Positions 9,023-17,547 of a stretch of 56,397 bases of DNA are shown here, piece after piece (position 1 is the stretch's first letter; each line of letters opens with the position of its first letter). The position numbers and the translations under genes were made by a program. Source of the stretch: an uncultured Lachnospiraceae bacterium. Its GTDB lineage: Bacteria > Bacillota > Clostridia > Lachnospirales > Lachnospiraceae. The DNA is taken from NCBI GenBank assembly GCA_910589195.1, contig CAJUTC010000019.1:1-56397 (forward strand), written 5' to 3'. The notes beneath the pieces are model-generated. The model ran no database searches. It was not told the DNA's origin and saw nothing but the letters and a program-made list of their open reading frames with translations.

Positions 9023-9082
9023 AAAGTTGGTTTTTCTATTGCAAAAGTTAATTATTCTATTAAGAAAGTTGACGTTTCTATT
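9023..9082 (-). repeat. Three 21-bp-spaced direct repeats, putative YesN binding sites
   Basis: Plus-strand AAAGTT-N6-TCTATT occurs at 9023-9040, 9044-9061 and 9065-9082, all six anchor bases of each half identical and the period exactly 21 bp (two helical turns). The array lies 47 bp upstream of the predicted -35 and directly after the sensor-kinase gene. Tandem same-face repeats are what an AraC-type response regulator would bind; assignment to the adjacent YesN-like regulator is inference. Confidence 0.7.
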
Positions 9083-9103
9083 ATTTTTGCCGCTGTTTTT
9101 CCA

Positions 9104-10549
9104 TTACACTTCCGTACATGGAAGCATAATGCTTACAATTGTCCCCTTTTGGTAGGTACTTTCTATGGAAATTCCATAATCCTCTCCAAAATTCAGACGA
9201 ATCCGTTCATTCACATTGTACAAACCGTAAATATCCTTTTCTGTTGGCGCCTGATACCGGATTCCGTCCTGAACTTGTATCAGCCTCTCGTTCCGGATCC
9301 CGATTCCGTTATCCTCAACTTTCAGGATAAAAAATCCTTCCTCCTGTTCTGCATAAATCCAAATTTTCCCAGAACCCCGTTTATTTTTTATACCGTGGTA
9401 TAAGGCATTTTCCACAATAGGCTGAATGGTAATCTTTGGAATCCGGTACTGGTGAAACTCCTGGGGCACACAAATTTCATACCGCAAAATATCTTGATAC
9501 CGTACCTGCTGAATTTCCAAATAGCTTCTTACATGTAAAAGCTCCTCTTTAATGGAAATGATATCCTTCCCCTGGTTTAAGGAGGCCCGGAAAAACTCTG
9601 ACAAACTTCCTACCATATGTACAACTTGTTTCTTCTCCCCGGCCTCTGCAAGCCATATAATAGCGTCCAATGTATTATAAAGGAAATGGGGATTAATCTG
9701 GGACTGAAGAAGGGCAAATTCCGCTTTGCGCAGCCGGATCTGCTCCTTGGTCACCTGATCCAGCAATTGATTGATCTTATCAATCATGGTATTTAAGGAG
9801 TCGCTTAAAATACGAACCTCCACACCGCTTCTGACCTGGGAACGGACAGACAAATCCCCCTTTGCCACCTGATCCGTTACCTCGCTCAGTTTCCGGATTG
9901 GCTGGGTAATGCTTAACGGGATATAATAAGAAAGCACCAGCACCAAAAGAAAAATCAAAGTAAATGCAATAATCGCAAACTGCAGCATTTCCATAAAGAA
10001 TTGTTGGTATTCGGCATGGGATTGCTGAATATCCCGGATTTCGTAATGAATATACTGGAAAATGGATTCCCGAAGAAGAGAGGTTACGATCTGAATATCA
10101 TTTTCCCAGATCTCTATATTTTCTTCATACTTGTTTCCCTCCCTCAAGTTCTGCTTAATGCGTTCCTGATATTGTTCCAGATTGGTCAGGTACTTCTTTA
10201 CACTGTCTAACCGCTGGCTGTTTTCTTTTGAATCTGTGTAGGCTTCCAGGCTTGTTACAATCCGGTTGGCTTCATTTAGCATGTCCTCCAGCATAGACTC
10301 TTCTACCTGCTTATTGCCCACAATCAAAAGGTAAGTTTCATAGTCAAAATCCTTTTTAAAATCCAGGCTGAATTCACTTGCTATCACAGTTGAATTAATC
10401 ATATCTTCATAACTTCGGTTAACAGCCAGCAGGTTGTACATGCAAAATCCTAAAAGCAGCGCCATGGGAACCAGCAATACCAAATAGGAATACCGGATTT
10501 TCGTAGCTAAGGTAGAATGATTATAAATCTGCTTCAGCTTATCCTTCAT
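9104..10549 (-). CDS. Sensor histidine kinase, YesM type
   Basis: 481 aa. One membrane helix near residues 17-40, a ~150-residue extracellular part rich in charged helices, a second helix near 190-212, then a HAMP segment (ITQPIRKLSEVTDQV). The H-box is QSQINPHFLYNTLDAI and the N-box IVENALYHGI, followed by GIGIRNERL in the ATPase domain. This is the LytS/YesM family layout. Its ATG directly follows the regulator's stop codon and its RBS (GAGGAA) lies in the end of the regulator gene. It probably phosphorylates the adjacent regulator in response to an extracellular sugar, possibly presented by a binding protein. Confidence 0.93.
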   Translation of the reverse strand: MKDKLKQIYNHSTLATKIRYSYLVLLVPMALLLGFCMYNLLAVNRSYEDMINSTVIASEFSLDFKKDFDYETYLLIVGNKQVEESMLEDMLNEANRIVTSLEAYTDSKENSQRLDSVKKYLTNLEQYQERIKQNLREGNKYEENIEIWENDIQIVTSLLRESIFQYIHYEIRDIQQSHAEYQQFFMEMLQFAIIAFTLIFLLVLVLSYYIPLSITQPIRKLSEVTDQVAKGDLSVRSQVRSGVEVRILSDSLNTMIDKINQLLDQVTKEQIRLRKAEFALLQSQINPHFLYNTLDAIIWLAEAGEKKQVVHMVGSLSEFFRASLNQGKDIISIKEELLHVRSYLEIQQVRYQDILRYEICVPQEFHQYRIPKITIQPIVENALYHGIKNKRGSGKIWIYAEQEEGFFILKVEDNGIGIRNERLIQVQDGIRYQAPTEKDIYGLYNVNERIRLNFGEDYGISIESTYQKGTIVSIMLPCTEV

Positions 10550-12175
10550 CTATTCCTCTTCCTCCCCAAGCTTTCCGCTGCGGTACTGGGTCGGTGTCAT
10601 TCCCTGGGTTTTTTTAAACAGATAAGAAAAATAGTGGGGATCCTTATAGCCCACCTCCAGGCCAATTGCGCTGCTGCGTTTCCTTGTGCAGCGAAGAAGC
10701 TCCTTTGCCTTATTCATCCGGTAATCGGTAAGATATTTACTAAACGTCTGCCCGGTTTCCTGGCTAAATATCATGCTTAAATGATTGGGTGAAAAGTTTA
10801 CATAGGCAGCCACCATATTTAACGATAATTCTTCGTCCGCATAATTCTTTTCTATGTACGCCATCACCTGTTCGGCAATATCTCCATATCGGTTGCTTGC
10901 TGCCTTCTCCCGCAGCTCCAAAGCCTTTTTAATAATCCTCACCACATAGTTCCTGGCATTTTCCTCATTTTGCAGGGTTTCCAAATGGGTGTCGATGGAT
11001 TCAATCTCATCTTTTGAAAACTGCATCCCCACCACAAAATCCACAACATTGAAATAAATATCTATAATAATATACTGCCTGAACAGCTTGGACTTCATAG
11101 CTCCATTGCTTAAATCTTTAAAAAATTCCTCCACAAAATAAATCGCCTCTTCCCCGTCGCCGAATTTTAAGAATTCCCGGATTTTTCCCCGGTCAATCTG
11201 CTTCGGGTTTACATTACTGAGATCAAAGTCTTCTTTTTCCTCATAGCCTTCCTGCCCTTCTATGGCATCACTGCTTAATATCAGGCTTTCCTCCATCAGG
11301 TATCGGTGGGCAAAGGCATGGCTTGCACGTTCAAAGGAAAGGGGAAGCTCCCGCAAGCGGTTCACTGGCGTTCCTATCCCTCCAAAATACCGGATCTGTT
11401 TATAGCCAGCCAGCAAATCTTTTAGCCGGTCAAAATAATCCCTTTGGAGCTGTTCCAACTGTTCCCTGGAATCTGCCTTAAATAAAAGGGCCTGGCCTTC
11501 TAAATTCCGGTCAAACATAATCATAGAAGGGCTGTGGTCTAATTCCTTTAGCTTTTGTTCAATTTCTACAATACTGTTGGAGTATTCATTATGGGCATGT
11601 TTCTGGGATTGGATTTTCAGCAACACAATATTGTACCAGATTGCGGAAAGATCCAGATCTAGTTTGTCAGCAATACCCAGCAGTTCCTCCATAGATTTCG
11701 TTCCGGTTACCAGGTATTGGAATAAATCCTTCCGGCATTTCTGGAGATTTTCTTCCATCTCCTTTTTATATTGCTCCCGAATTTCCCAATCTTTTCTCTT
11801 TTCCGTAATTCGAACCGCGATAGCGTCTACTTCTTTTAACAGATCTTCTCCGTTAATGGGCTTGGAAAGGTACTGGGCTATGCCAATCTTTATTCCCTCC
11901 TTGGCATATTCAAATTCTTCATACCCGGTCAGAATAATGATTTCGATCCAAGGAAGTTCCTTTTTAATCAGGCGGCTTAAGGTTAATCCGTCCATAAAGG
12001 GCATCCGGATATCGGTAATAACAATATCCGGCTTTAATTTTTGAATCATGGGAAATGCCAGCTCCCCGTCACCTGCCTCCCCGCAGAACTCATATCCGTG
12101 GGACTTCCAGTCAACATTTCGCTTGATCCCTTCCCGCACTACAAATTCATCTTCCACTAAAAATACCTTTAACAT
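10550..12175 (-). CDS. AraC-type response regulator, YesN type
   Basis: 541 aa. An N-terminal receiver domain (VEDE near residue 9, phospho-acceptor D55 in TDIRMPFMDG) is followed by a long helical middle region and a C-terminal AraC double helix-turn-helix (YVNFSPNHLSMIFSQETG and the final PTQYRSG). The start at 12175 (MLKVFLVEDE) is preferred over an upstream ATG because AAGGCAGGG lies just before it and the receiver fold starts there. First gene of the two-component pair. Likely activates the importer operon through the repeats at 9023-9082. Confidence 0.92.
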   Translation of the reverse strand: MLKVFLVEDEFVVREGIKRNVDWKSHGYEFCGEAGDGELAFPMIQKLKPDIVITDIRMPFMDGLTLSRLIKKELPWIEIIILTGYEEFEYAKEGIKIGIAQYLSKPINGEDLLKEVDAIAVRITEKRKDWEIREQYKKEMEENLQKCRKDLFQYLVTGTKSMEELLGIADKLDLDLSAIWYNIVLLKIQSQKHAHNEYSNSIVEIEQKLKELDHSPSMIMFDRNLEGQALLFKADSREQLEQLQRDYFDRLKDLLAGYKQIRYFGGIGTPVNRLRELPLSFERASHAFAHRYLMEESLILSSDAIEGQEGYEEKEDFDLSNVNPKQIDRGKIREFLKFGDGEEAIYFVEEFFKDLSNGAMKSKLFRQYIIIDIYFNVVDFVVGMQFSKDEIESIDTHLETLQNEENARNYVVRIIKKALELREKAASNRYGDIAEQVMAYIEKNYADEELSLNMVAAYVNFSPNHLSMIFSQETGQTFSKYLTDYRMNKAKELLRCTRKRSSAIGLEVGYKDPHYFSYLFKKTQGMTPTQYRSGKLGEEEE

Positions 12176-12331
12176 AACTGGCCCTGCCTTCGCTGGTTTG
12201 TACTGTATTCTTAGTGTACCACAATTTGGGAATGGAAGCAAACAAACTTAAATCCCTGTTTGAATCAAGTAATCGTTTTACCTTTTTCACCTATTGACAC
12301 CAACATCATAGCATTTCACAATGCAATTATG

Positions 12332-12524
12332 TTTTTAACCAATCAGCCAAATCTTCTTTCGAAATTAAAATTTAGTATCTTTGCGGCCGTCATATGTCGG
12401 AATGCATTTTAGGTTCTGCGCCATCAGGATTATAGGGATATTTCCAAAATAACGCATAAAACCAAGTTGAATGGATTTTTTCAGGACCGGCCAGAACAAA
12501 TGTTTGTTATTAAAAAAATATAAG
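12332..12524 (-). pseudogene. Decayed 3' end of an unrecognised gene
   Basis: Across three frames on the minus strand the sequence reads protein-like, including HSTWFYALFWKYPYNPDG, YDGRKDTKF and ISKEDLADWLKT, with a frame change near 12400 and another near 12370. No intact start or frame remains. I do not recognise the family. It lies in the ~480-bp stretch between the regulator gene and the ATPase relic. Confidence 0.4.
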
Positions 12525-12576
12525 AGAAAAAGCCCTGGTATAAATCAAACTATAGGGAAGAATGCATATAAAACTG

Positions 12577-12606
12577 TTGATATAAGAGAATTATTCACAG
12601 TATAAT
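12577..12606 (+). promoter_or_regulatory. Predicted promoter of the RloA-like relic
   Basis: TTGATA, 18-bp spacer, TATAAT. Close to consensus, about 50 bp upstream of the relic's ATG at 12659. The promoter therefore looks better preserved than the gene. Confidence 0.55.
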
Positions 12607-12658
12607 GAATCGTATATCAGTATAAATAGAATACAGATAGCAGAAAGAGAGTAGAGAG

Positions 12659-12898
12659 ATGTTTATAGGCTTTTCAGTCAGTAATTATTTATCATTCAAA
12701 ACGGCGCAAAAAATATCAATGGCAGCATCTAAGATGACAAGGCATAAGAAACATATTTTAAATGGTAATGGAAAGAAATTATTGAAAACAGGGCTTATCT
12801 ATGGTGCCAATGCCGGTGGAAAGAGTAATTTAGTTAAAGCGATTGATTTTTCAAGAGATATTATATTAGACAGCATTAGACAGCTTAGGCGAAGTTGA
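12659..12898 (+). pseudogene. N-terminal fragment of an AAA ATPase (RloA/AbiL type)
   Basis: 79 residues remain of a protein that is normally about 400. It begins MFIGFSVSNYLSFKTAQKIS and has a Walker A-like GANAGGKSN followed by LVKAIDFS, the N-terminal pattern of OLD-like ATPases that pair with RloB. It stops abruptly after a direct duplication-like run (DSIRQLRRS), and the following sequence belongs to a different protein. No Walker B or signature is left, so it should be non-functional. Phage-defence origin is inferred from the family. Confidence 0.65.
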
Positions 12899-12903
12899 TT
12901 TAA

Positions 12904-13180
12904 ACAAAAATAGGCATTAACGCAAACATTGATGCAGAGGTTTTGCGTAGGGGAAAGAAGTATCCGAGCAATTTAAGGAAATATAATGATAAGCTAGATA
13001 AGTTTGCCGTATTGATCGACAGAGATACGCAGACATATTCAGAATCTAATATACTTGAATGTATTAAGTATTGCAGGGATAATGGATATAAATGTTATAT
13101 TGCGAATCCTTGAAAAGTGGTATTAATTTTGCAAGAAAATATTTGCCTTATATTGATAAAGCGGTCATTCAGGCAAAAAA
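12904..13180 (+). pseudogene. RloB-like fragment, frameshifted and internally deleted
   Basis: In the frame 12904-13113 the sequence reads KYPSNLRKYNDKLDKFAVLI, then DRDTQTYSESNILECIKYC and GYKCYIANP. This matches the RloB pattern of an acidic DRD strand and a terminal NP (normally followed by CFE). It then shifts frame near 13111 and reads KSGINFARKYLPYIDKAVIQ, like the later helical part of such proteins. The start and end are missing. With the ATPase fragment just upstream, it looks like a collapsed RloA-RloB (AbiLi-AbiLii-like) pair. Identification is by motif only. Confidence 0.55.
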
Positions 13181-13215
13181 GCGGCAGAGGCTCCAAAAAT
13201 GGAGCGCCCTGCCGC
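13175..13215 (-). terminator. Terminator of the GH25 gene
   Basis: GCGGCAG/CTGCCGC and GCTCC/GGAGC pair around a 6-nt loop with a small internal bulge. On the minus strand the stem is followed by TTTTTT (13180 to 13175). It lies about 120 bp past the stop codon of the wall-binding lysozyme. Confidence 0.75.
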
Positions 13216-13336
13216 CACTTCATTCTGCTGCCAATTTAGAAGCAGCATCACTTTCTAAGTGTTCTATTTCTACTACCGTATAAATCTTATGACACGCAAT
13301 CAAATCTGGGTATTTAATTCCAAAAAGAGGATCACA

Positions 13337-14917
13337 TTATTCCTGTTCTGTAAACGGCTCTACCGGTGTCACTTCTTCTGCAATTTGAGCATCACCAGGT
13401 TCTACCGGATTCTCAGCAACTGACGGATTGGTATTTTCTAAAACAGGGCTGCAGACACCATTTCCATCGGCATGGTACTTCTCTCCGTTATATTCCAGAT
13501 CCGTATTAGCTGCCATAGACCCAGAGCTGTCCAGATAATATAGCGCTCCATTTATATTCTGCCAGCCTGTTTGCATGGCTCCGCTGTCATTTAAGTAGTA
13601 CCAGGTTCCGTTTACATTTTGCCAGCCGGTCTGCATGGCTCCGCTGTCATTTAAGTAGTACCAGGTTCCGTTTACATTCTGCCAGCCGGTCTGCATTCTG
13701 CCCTGTTGATCCATATAATACCAGAAATCGCCAGGATTCACCCAGCCAACTGCCATTGCGCCGTTGGTTTGGAAGTAATATCTAGAGCCGTCCAACTGCT
13801 GCCAGCCGACACTCATAGACCCGGAATCCGCCAAATGGTAGCGCACCCCGTCTACCTCCAGCCAGCCGGTCTGCATCTTTCCGTCAGGATTCATATAATA
13901 CCAGCTTCCATCTACCTGACGCCATCCGGTAGCCATTAAGCCACTGTCTTTTAAATAATACCAGTTTCCATTTAACGCCTGCCATCCGGTAGCCATCCGT
14001 CCGGTTCCTTCATCCAGATAATAGCTTCCCTCTGGCATCACCATCCAGCCTTTTACCGCACTTCCCTGATCGTCCATGTAGAACCAGCCTGTCCCGTCAT
14101 GGATCCAATCCGATTTTTGCATCCGGTGGTTCTGATAATAATATGTATTGCCGCCTATTGTCCGCCACCGGTTTGCTGGCAGAATGCTGGCATAGTCAGT
14201 AAAGAGGAAATTAATATCTACATTTCCGTTTACTCCATTTACAGACCCTGTATTCGTAGCCTGCCACATGGAAGGTCTGTCATAAGTATACATAACATTA
14301 TAGCGTGCCACCCAGATATCATAGTCGATCATGGAACAGTCAATCTTATTGTTCAGCCAATATTCATTGGCATATACCATAGGATGGTACCCTGCGTCTT
14401 CTATTTTTTTACAAAACGCATTGATTACCTGGCTGACCTGGGATGGCGTCAGGGTACCCAACGTATTCATATCCTCTGCGTCAAATGCCACCGGATAAGA
14501 GATTGGATAATCTTTAATTAAATCCAGTACAAAATCCGCCTCCTGCTCTGCCATCTCCACTGAAGTCGCATAGGAATAGATATACGCCCCAAGCTTAATT
14601 CCCGCCTCATGTGCTTTTTGCGCATTGATCCGAAAGTAAGGATCTACTTCTCCACGAAACCTGGTTCCCAACATAACAAAGTCCACATCATCTTCTTTTA
14701 CCTGGTTCCAGTCAATCTCCTGCTTCCAATAAGAAACATCAATCCCTCTGGAAATCGCTCCGCTGATAACCGCGCCATCCGGCATTTGATAGGCATCCCC
14801 TGCCCACTCCCAGGCATCCGCATAAGCGGCGGAAGCCAAAGGCCACGCCATAGCATACAGGCTAAAGCTGCAGGCCAACAAGCTTTTTGCTATTATTTTA
14901 GAAATTTGTTTTTTCAT
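13337..14917 (-). CDS. GH25 lysozyme-like protein with choline-binding-type wall repeats
   Basis: 526 aa from the ATG at 14917, which has AAAGGAG upstream; a longer frame lacks a ribosome site. Order: signal peptide (about 1-33, ending ASAAYA), a GH25 domain starting RGIDVSYW (D60) with catalytic-type FDAED (D146, E148), then about a dozen ~20-residue repeats of the GWQxxxGxWYYLxxxGxM type, then a Pro/Glu-rich tail. GH25 enzymes cut the muramic acid-GlcNAc bond of peptidoglycan; the repeats bind wall polymers. Two adjacent repeats are almost identical at DNA level (60-bp period). It may remodel the cell's own wall or lyse others; the sequence does not decide. Confidence 0.9.
   Translation of the reverse strand: MKKQISKIIAKSLLACSFSLYAMAWPLASAAYADAWEWAGDAYQMPDGAVISGAISRGIDVSYWKQEIDWNQVKEDDVDFVMLGTRFRGEVDPYFRINAQKAHEAGIKLGAYIYSYATSVEMAEQEADFVLDLIKDYPISYPVAFDAEDMNTLGTLTPSQVSQVINAFCKKIEDAGYHPMVYANEYWLNNKIDCSMIDYDIWVARYNVMYTYDRPSMWQATNTGSVNGVNGNVDINFLFTDYASILPANRWRTIGGNTYYYQNHRMQKSDWIHDGTGWFYMDDQGSAVKGWMVMPEGSYYLDEGTGRMATGWQALNGNWYYLKDSGLMATGWRQVDGSWYYMNPDGKMQTGWLEVDGVRYHLADSGSMSVGWQQLDGSRYYFQTNGAMAVGWVNPGDFWYYMDQQGRMQTGWQNVNGTWYYLNDSGAMQTGWQNVNGTWYYLNDSGAMQTGWQNINGALYYLDSSGSMAANTDLEYNGEKYHADGNGVCSPVLENTNPSVAENPVEPGDAQIAEEVTPVEPFTEQE
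13561..13680 (-). repeat. Two near-identical 60-bp tandem units inside the lysozyme gene
   Basis: Bases 13561-13620 and 13621-13680 differ at only a few positions and encode the repeated unit QNVNGTWYYLNDSGAMQTGW. This suggests recent duplication and possible copy-number variation. Confidence 0.85.
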
Positions 14918-15164
14918 ACGTTTAGGAATCTCCTTTGTGTCTGCGCTGTATCCTGCTGTTGGAAGCTTGTGTAAAATCTGTCCTTCCATTCCGTAAGGGA
15001 TAAAAGCGCTTGAATATCCAATGGGTCATTGCGGTTTTATCATAGCATAAGGTTTTACAAAACCGCAATTACGTCCGCCTGTCGTATTCTTACATTTTTC
15101 TAAAAATTATAAAAACCGGATGGAATATTTGGAAAATTCTAACAAAATGTACTTATAATGGAAG

Positions 15165-15320
15165 TCATCTCTTTTCCTCTTTTGATGTTTTCCTTTTGCA
15201 AGCTGGATCATAAGTTTTAGCGCCGCCTGTATCGTTCCATAATCCCCTTACATTCATGGCGGCGCCCAGCGGGGAATACAGATTTACTATAAAAGCCCCG
15301 CCACCAAAATAGGAGGCATT
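15165..15320 (-). pseudogene. Short coding-like relic between the lysozyme gene and tRNA-Gly
   Basis: The minus strand reads NASYFGGGAFIVNLYSPLGA, then AMNVRGLWNDTGGAKTYDP, and ends at a TGA at 15165. A stop precedes it and no start or ribosome site is visible. I do not recognise the family. The remainder of the 500-bp gap holds the lysozyme promoter region (a TGCTATGAT extended -10 near 15040) and AT-rich sequence. Confidence 0.3.
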
Positions 15321-15381
15321 CTATTCAGAAATGCCAAATGCCCTTGCCAGCAAAAAAAATTGTAAAAATTAAATTCAGGTC

Positions 15382-15409
15382 TTGCAATATTTGAAATATG
15401 TGGTATAAT
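15382..15409 (+). promoter_or_regulatory. Promoter of tRNA-Gly
   Basis: TTGCAA, 16-bp spacer, TATAAT with an extended TGG just upstream of the -10. It ends 11 bp before the mature tRNA. Confidence 0.7.
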
Positions 15410-15420
15410 AAAATCACTTT

Positions 15421-15491
15421 GCAGATGTAGTTCATTGGTAGAACACCAGCTTCCCAAGCTGGGGAGGCGGGTTCGATTCCCGTCATCTGCT
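15421..15491 (+). tRNA. tRNA-Gly (anticodon CCC)
   Basis: Full cloverleaf: acceptor GCAGATG/CATCTGC, D stem GTTC/GAAC, anticodon stem CCAGC/GCTGG with loop TTCCCAA (anticodon CCC), T stem GCGGG/CCCGT with TTCGATT loop, discriminator T. CCA is not encoded. A T-run follows directly. Confidence 0.96.
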
Positions 15492-15529
15492 TTTTTAATT
15501 TTATCAGAGTTTTAGAGCATAGTTAATTA

Positions 15530-15560
15530 AACGGTAATCACGCATGTGATTACCGTTTTT
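15530..15560. terminator. Bidirectional terminator between tRNA-Gly and the methyltransferase
   Basis: CGGTAATCAC and GTGATTACCG pair around GCAT, flanked by A-rich and TTTTT tracts, so it can stop transcription from both sides. Confidence 0.8.
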
Positions 15561-15649
15561 AAATTTCCTCAATTCAAGTCTTCGATTGTTCCACTCGCCA
15601 AACACTTCTTTAAATAGAATATTTTGATACTTTTTTGCAGTTTCTATTC

Positions 15650-17350
15650 TTACCCCTCCAATTCTTTATAAAAATAGCCGGGAACCACCTCCACAGTAAT
15701 GTTTCTATCCTGTAAAGCCTGAGCCTGCTGCGCGTCCATTAAAATATCATGTCCTAAGTATAATTGACTGCATGTATCATGATTATCAATGTTAGAGATA
15801 AAATCATCAAGTTCTTCTTCCGTCAGCGCAATCGCAATTTCAACAGTTCCATCCAAATTGATGCCGTTTTCCAATTCAATCAGTTCACGAATATACTTTA
15901 ATAATTCATCAGCGTATTCATAATACATCCGTTCCGAGATTGGCACATAATTTATTTTATAATATTTAAGCCTGGCAGCATAATTTTCTGTATGAATCAC
16001 ACGCTTGATGCGTTCATACGTAATATCACGGCAAATGTTGTTTTCATTGTTGGTACAGAGAATGAACGCCAGGGGATTAGCCGCCGTTTTATTAAACTCC
16101 ATAACCGCCTGTCCTGTTGTTCCGCTTCCGGCAAAAAAGTCAAGTACAATTCCATTTGATAACCTTGGCGAAATAATTAGTTTTAATAATTCTACATATA
16201 ATTTCGTTGGTTTCGGCGTATCAAACATCTTTTCAGCCGGGGTATCTGATAATATGGTTAACAGCTCTTTCTTGCCATTTGTGGAAGTATCAAATATATT
16301 TGCGTCAAACCAGCTTGTTGCAATCTCGCCTTTCAATTGTGTTTCATGATAGAACACCTTTAATTGCGGCTTTGTTTTTCCGGTTTTTCCAAAAACAATC
16401 CGATTGTCTGCTAACAAAGCTTCATACTTTGCTTTTTCCGTTCTCCAATGCCTTCCCTTAGGAGGGTAAAAAGACTCTCCTGTGTTTGGATTTACTATTT
16501 CGTATGTTAAATTCTCACGGATTGCGGGGGCGTCAAACGGATCTGCCTTCCATGGCCCACGAGGGTCATGATCTGGATTCCTGTATTTTGATTGATCGGT
16601 TTCTTTCGGTTGAAACACAAAATCATCCAACGAATACCATTTATCTGCATTGGACGGCTTTAATCTTCGGTTCGTTAATCTTCTGTTTTTTGCATAAGCT
16701 AAAATATACTCGTGATTAATGCTGATATCCGTATCATTCTGCACTGAGGTACGGTTATGCCACGGAAAGCAGGCAATGTAATTTTCTTCCCCAAAAATAC
16801 TATCACATAATATTTTTAACTGGGCAAATTCGTTGTCATCAATATTTATAAATATACAGCCATTTCTACTTAACAGCTCTCTGGCTGTAACAAGACGTTT
16901 TCGCATAAATGACAAATACTTGCTGTGCCGGAACGTATCTGTGCTTACAATATAGTTATCGTCATAAATAAAATCGTTAAGACCTCGATTATACGGAGGA
17001 TCAATAAAAATAACATCAATCTTATTTCTCTTTGTCTTTTTAAGCAGCTCCAAAGCCGCAAGGTTATCTCCTTCTATCAGAAAATTCATTTGTCCGCCGT
17101 TATCGATAAAAAGGTTAGGATCTTCTGTTAGAACGGGGATATGCGTGGCAAGTATCTCGTCAATTTCCTCCTGATGTTCCTCAAACACAAGACCATACTT
17201 GTTACCATTTACATTTTTTTCAAGCTCAGAGAGATAGGATAATAAATTTCCCGTATTCTCATCCTGAGGAGCGGCAGAGATGAAACTTCGAATTTCTCTA
17301 ATTTTAGCAAGCAAGTCTTCACGCTTTTGCTTTGATATATTCGTACTCAT
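15650..17350 (-). CDS. Type III-like adenine-specific DNA methyltransferase (Mod), orphan
   Basis: 566 aa from the ATG at 17350, which follows GGAGG; an ATG 7 codons earlier lacks that spacing. An N-terminal helical region precedes FLIEGDNLAAL, then the catalytic DPPYN (residues 117-121) and later the SAM-binding FAGSGTTGQAV. DPPY before FxGxG is the beta-group order of type III Mod enzymes. The gene would normally be followed by res, but here a terminator and tRNA-Gly come next, and the gene upstream is a divergent transporter. So it modifies DNA without a visible partner nuclease. The recognition sequence cannot be inferred. Confidence 0.9.
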   Translation of the reverse strand: MSTNISKQKREDLLAKIREIRSFISAAPQDENTGNLLSYLSELEKNVNGNKYGLVFEEHQEEIDEILATHIPVLTEDPNLFIDNGGQMNFLIEGDNLAALELLKKTKRNKIDVIFIDPPYNRGLNDFIYDDNYIVSTDTFRHSKYLSFMRKRLVTARELLSRNGCIFINIDDNEFAQLKILCDSIFGEENYIACFPWHNRTSVQNDTDISINHEYILAYAKNRRLTNRRLKPSNADKWYSLDDFVFQPKETDQSKYRNPDHDPRGPWKADPFDAPAIRENLTYEIVNPNTGESFYPPKGRHWRTEKAKYEALLADNRIVFGKTGKTKPQLKVFYHETQLKGEIATSWFDANIFDTSTNGKKELLTILSDTPAEKMFDTPKPTKLYVELLKLIISPRLSNGIVLDFFAGSGTTGQAVMEFNKTAANPLAFILCTNNENNICRDITYERIKRVIHTENYAARLKYYKINYVPISERMYYEYADELLKYIRELIELENGINLDGTVEIAIALTEEELDDFISNIDNHDTCSQLYLGHDILMDAQQAQALQDRNITVEVVPGYFYKELEG

Positions 17351-17547
17351 CTTTATGCCTCCGCATTTCAATTCATAGTATGATACTGCTTTTTTGTAGA
17401 AAATTTACTTTAAAAGGAAATATGCCGGCAACCTTCAAAATATTCCGGGTATATTTCCTAACCCATAGCCTTTCTTTCCCATTGTATGCTATACTGGTCT
17501 ATGCAGAATACGGTACTGCAAAATACAAAAAAGTGAGGAATGTTCCC

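Noticed and set aside
13546..14050. CRISPR-like regular repeats
   Set aside because: The 60-bp periodicity is coding and degenerate, arising from 20-residue wall-binding repeats; there are no spacers.
15421..15491. Integrated element with att repeats at tRNA-Gly
   Set aside because: No integrase gene and no second copy of the tRNA 3' end were found in the window.
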